The notes under the pieces: generated by a model
Database searches by the model: none
The model's input: only the letters and a program-made list of their open reading frames with translations
What the model was told of the DNA's origin: nothing
Part shown: piece after piece, positions 62,108 to 64,000 of the stretch
Position numbering within the stretch: position 1 is the stretch's first letter
Layout of the letters: the number at the start of each line of letters is the position of its first letter
Translations under genes and position numbers: made by a program
Source of the DNA: Pseudarthrobacter sulfonivorans
GTDB lineage: Bacteria > Actinomycetota > Actinomycetes > Actinomycetales > Micrococcaceae
Assembly: GCF_001484605.1 (NCBI RefSeq)
Contig: NZ_CP013747.1
Coordinates: 3,100,001-3,164,000, forward strand
DNA length: 64,000 nucleotides
Direction of reading: 5' to 3'

Positions 62108-63382
62108 CTAGCTTGCTTTGACGTCATTCGCAGCTGCGGCGGCCCGCTGCTGGGCAAGCCTGATCTCAAGGACCGCGTCCAGTGCCTGCTGGACGCGGTC
62201 CGAGGCTCCCGCGGCACTGAAGGCCTTCTGCGCTTCTTCGAGATAGACCAGGGCTTCGTCTGACTCGCCGGCGGCCTTCAGCGACTTTCCCAGCAGGAGT
62301 GAAACTTCGCCTGCCGTGTGCTTGGCCAGAGCCCCTGATTCCGAGTGGATCTCGCGGAGCTTGTTGATGGCGGCCACGATGTCGCCGGTGAGATACAGCC
62401 AGCGCGCGCGGATGAACGCAACTTCCAGCTGGTCGCTCTTGTTGCCGCCCACAATGGACAGCGCCAGTTCAGCGCGCTCGATGCTGGAAAGTGTTTCCGG
62501 TTCTACAATTCCGGAGGACAGCCGGACGGCGGCCGAGGCCTTGTTGAAGCGGGCCCACAGATCAATGTCGTTGGCAGGGGACAGCATCCGGGCGGCGCGC
62601 TCGTGGTACTTGATGCCCTCGGGGTAGTCGTGCCGCATAAAGGCGACGTTTCCGATCACCCAGGCAACCTCACCGGCAAGCTGGGACATGGAGTGCTCGT
62701 CCATCTGGTCATTCATGGCCTGGCAGTACTTCCAGGCCTCGTCCAGGCGGCCGCTCTCCGCCAGCGCGCCGATCAGCGCGCGGTAGGCGCCGATGATCAG
62801 CGTGGAACCGTTGGGCAGCTGGCCGCAGAGTTGGACGGCCGCCAATGCGTGTTCCACGGCAGTGCTCAGCTGTCCCTGTCCCTGGCAGATCGCCGCGAGC
62901 ATCTGGCGGGCACGGACGGCGAGGCCGGCAGACTCCGTGGCCATGGGGTGCTCCAGGAGGTGCTGCATGATCTTTTGGCATTCCTGCCAGTTGCCCTGCT
63001 TGATCAGGCATTCGGCCTGCATGTAGGTCATGTTCCACCACGCGCTGGTGTTCTTGCCTTCCAAGGCTATCTGGGCCGCGTTGGCTGCGTGGGTGGCGGC
63101 CAGAGGATAGTCCCTGAGGTCCCAGGCCTGGCGCGCGTAGAGGCCGGCCAGGACGTACTCGGCGTCGCTGACAGTGATGGGCTGGCTCCAGGCTTCCAGC
63201 GCCTTGGGCGCCAGCTCCAGCCTGCGGGCGAGCTCCTCGATCACTTCGGCCGTCGGCTCACGGCGGCCGGTTTCGAGGAGGGAGATGTAACTGGGGGAAT
63301 ACAGGTCCTTGCCCAGTTCAGCCTGTGTCAGCCCACGTTCGAGACGCTCCGCACGGAGCTTCTCCCCGAATCCGTTGCCCAC
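62108..63382 (-). CDS. HTH-TPR regulator (XRE DNA-binding domain plus TPR array), putative peptide sensor
   Basis: 424 residues from GTG 63382, with AGGAGGAAAT upstream. Residues about 5-62 are an XRE helix-turn-helix (FGEKLRAERLERGLTQAELGKDLYSPSYISLLETGRREPTAEVIEELARRLEL). Residues about 75-410 are a row of helical pairs of TPR type (AEYVLAGLYARQAWDLRDYPLA, AAQIALEGKN, YCQAMNDQMD, AGEVAWVIGNVAFMRHDYPEGIKYHERAARML, GEVSLLLGKSLKAAGESDEALVYLEEAQKAF). This is the domain order and size of RRNPP regulators (PlcR, Rgg, PrgX), whose TPR groove binds a short peptide. It faces the gene of a small exported peptide across 132 bases. Confidence 0.85.
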   Translation of the reverse strand: MGNGFGEKLRAERLERGLTQAELGKDLYSPSYISLLETGRREPTAEVIEELARRLELAPKALEAWSQPITVSDAEYVLAGLYARQAWDLRDYPLAATHAANAAQIALEGKNTSAWWNMTYMQAECLIKQGNWQECQKIMQHLLEHPMATESAGLAVRARQMLAAICQGQGQLSTAVEHALAAVQLCGQLPNGSTLIIGAYRALIGALAESGRLDEAWKYCQAMNDQMDEHSMSQLAGEVAWVIGNVAFMRHDYPEGIKYHERAARMLSPANDIDLWARFNKASAAVRLSSGIVEPETLSSIERAELALSIVGGNKSDQLEVAFIRARWLYLTGDIVAAINKLREIHSESGALAKHTAGEVSLLLGKSLKAAGESDEALVYLEEAQKAFSAAGASDRVQQALDAVLEIRLAQQRAAAAANDVKAS

Positions 63383-63401
63383 GGGATTTCCTCCTAATTC
63401 T

Positions 63402-63473
63402 GGACAGTCTTTGTACTCAATGCTTGACAGTCCCTGTGGAAAACATTTTACAATGTATGTCAACAAGGACAGT
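63402..63473. promoter_or_regulatory. Three GACAGT repeats in the shared promoter region
   Basis: GACAGT occurs at 63403-63408 (as GGACAGT), 63426-63431 (TGACAGT) and 63468-63473 (GGACAGT), 23 and 42 bases apart, about two and four helical turns. The second overlaps a TTGACA -35-like box (63424-63429). A TACAAT -10-like box is at 63449-63454 and an ACATT-N4-AATGT palindrome at 63443-63456. This looks like an operator for the HTH-TPR protein. Confidence 0.5.
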
Positions 63474-63514
63474 GCTGACTTTGTAACGAATCCGACTCGT
63501 ATTGAGGAACTTAT

Positions 63515-63727
63515 ATGTTGAAGAAGATTGCGGCCGCTGGCGTACTCGCTGCTGCCCTGGCATTTTCTGCGGCGGCCCCGGCTGTCCTGTCGGCAGGTTC
63601 CATCGCCGACACCACCGGCGTATCCGTAGCCGTTGGCAACTGGCCCGATCCCATGTCCAAGCCCGTCAAGGACAAGACCGGCGGCACGTACACCACCAAC
63701 GTTGGCAACTGGCCCGACCCGATGTAA
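63515..63727 (+). CDS. Exported small peptide precursor with two VGNWPDPM motifs
   Basis: 70 residues, with GAGGA six bases upstream of ATG. A Sec signal peptide is clear: MLKKIAAAGVLAAALAFSAAAP, then AVLSAG. The mature part is about 43 residues and holds two copies of the octapeptide VGNWPDPM at residues 40-47 and 63-70; the second ends the protein. The copies are 22/24 identical in DNA and the two differences are silent, so the peptide sequence is conserved. Divergent from the HTH-TPR regulator. It is a good candidate for a peptide pheromone precursor. Confidence 0.8.
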   Translation: MLKKIAAAGVLAAALAFSAAAPAVLSAGSIADTTGVSVAVGNWPDPMSKPVKDKTGGTYTTNVGNWPDPM

Positions 63728-63747
63728 GGAATCCTCTCAGGAGGCGC

Positions 63748-63780
63748 GGCCCCGGGGCATGGTCATCATGCCTCGGGGCC
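63748..63780 (+). terminator. Terminator of the small peptide gene
   Basis: A 14-base stem (63748-63761 with 63767-63780, one mismatch) and five-base loop, 20 bases after the stop and followed by ATTTCTTTGTC. A typical intrinsic terminator, so the peptide gene is transcribed alone. Confidence 0.85.
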
Positions 63781-63840
63781 ATTTCTTTGTCCGGGCACTT
63801 GACCGTTCCTAGCCCCGGCGCTTGACAGCCGGGAAACACA

Positions 63841-63872
63841 AAAGAGGGCCTCCCCTGGGGGAGACCCTCTTT
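63841..63872 (-). terminator. Terminator of the tRNA-Pro gene
   Basis: Read on the minus strand, arms AAAGAGGG and CCCTCTTT enclose an inner CTCCCC/GGGGAG stem and the hairpin is followed by TGTGTTT. It starts five bases after the tRNA 3' end. Confidence 0.8.
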
Positions 63873-63876
63873 CAAT

Positions 63877-63953
63877 TGGTCGGGATGACAGGATTTGAAC
63901 CTGCGACCTCGTCGTCCCGAACGACGCGCGCTACCAAGCTGCGCCACATCCCG
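63877..63953 (-). tRNA. tRNA-Pro (CGG)
   Basis: 77 bases on the minus strand with an encoded CCA end (63877-63879) and discriminator A (63880). The acceptor arm is CGGGATG/CATCCCG. The D arm is GCGC...GCGC with AGCTTGGTA, the anticodon stem CGTCG/CGACG encloses TTCGGGA (anticodon CGG), and the T arm has GGTTCAAATCC. Proline identity follows from the CGG anticodon. Confidence 0.97.
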
Positions 63954-64000
63954 ATCCGCTGCAAAAGCAACTTTACAAGAATAGCCGACGCCGGGCCCGG

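Overview
The window is high-GC DNA with actinobacterial gene style: many GTG starts, ATGA/GTGA overlaps, and gene families typical of Micrococcaceae. These include LLM flavin oxidoreductases, an ANTAR regulator, a DesA3-like desaturase with its reductase, and AYAYW secreted proteins. It most resembles an Arthrobacter/Pseudarthrobacter-type soil chromosome; this is inferred from gene content, not from a search.

Layout. 1-9.8 kb: a PadR tail, an ammonium channel behind a GlnR-like box, a four-gene nitrilase/GntR/MHS transporter/DUF2848 regulon with two matching operator palindromes, small membrane proteins, YnfA and an LLM oxidoreductase. 9.9-13.5 kb: ferredoxin reductase plus fatty-acid desaturase, and an alpha/beta hydrolase. 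13.6-15.5 kb: a small island (arginase family gene, ISL3 remnant, truncated RibD/DHFR-like gene) between two copies of a palindromic repeat. 15.5-23.1 kb: a DUF4956/VTC/beta-helix lipoprotein module, a lytic transglycosylase, a GT2-GtrA plus NAGPA-like pair, a response regulator and a GAF-ANTAR protein. 23.6-30.5 kb: a cluster of AYAYW-type exported proteins, an adenylate kinase paralogue with an epimerase, and a subtilase. 30.5-37.6 kb: a complete D-galactonate locus (FadR-type regulator, ABC importer, dgoD, dgoA, kinase). 37.7-45.6 kb: mixed regulators, oxidoreductases, an Imm26 gene between 16-bp direct repeats, an AlkC-like repair protein, PAP2 phosphatase, MerR and Hsp20. 45.7-49 kb: an AAA ATPase gene broken into two pieces by a segment holding a csp fragment, a 7-bp tandem repeat, a cupin gene and an IS3 remnant. 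49-59.7 kb: GH1, FNT channel, App1-domain protein, DUF72, GH15, HAD, SCP-like protein, asparaginase and a membrane-anchored sulfite-oxidase-like enzyme. 59.8-62.1 kb: purD-purC. 62.1-64 kb: an HTH-TPR regulator divergent from a small secreted peptide, then tRNA-Pro(CGG).

The most interesting signal is at 62.1-63.7 kb. A 424-residue XRE-HTH/TPR protein faces a 70-residue exported precursor that carries two exact copies of the octapeptide VGNWPDPM, the second at its very C-terminus. Three GGACAGT/TGACAGT repeats lie in the shared promoter region. The arrangement resembles RRNPP-type peptide signalling, known mainly from Firmicutes, and is a candidate actinobacterial peptide-signalling pair.

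Other points of note are the shared operators of the nitrilase/DUF2848 regulon, the split AAA gene, the two small islands bounded by repeats, and the Glu at the first twin-histidine position of the ammonium channel. All function calls come from reading motifs in translations; no database search was run.
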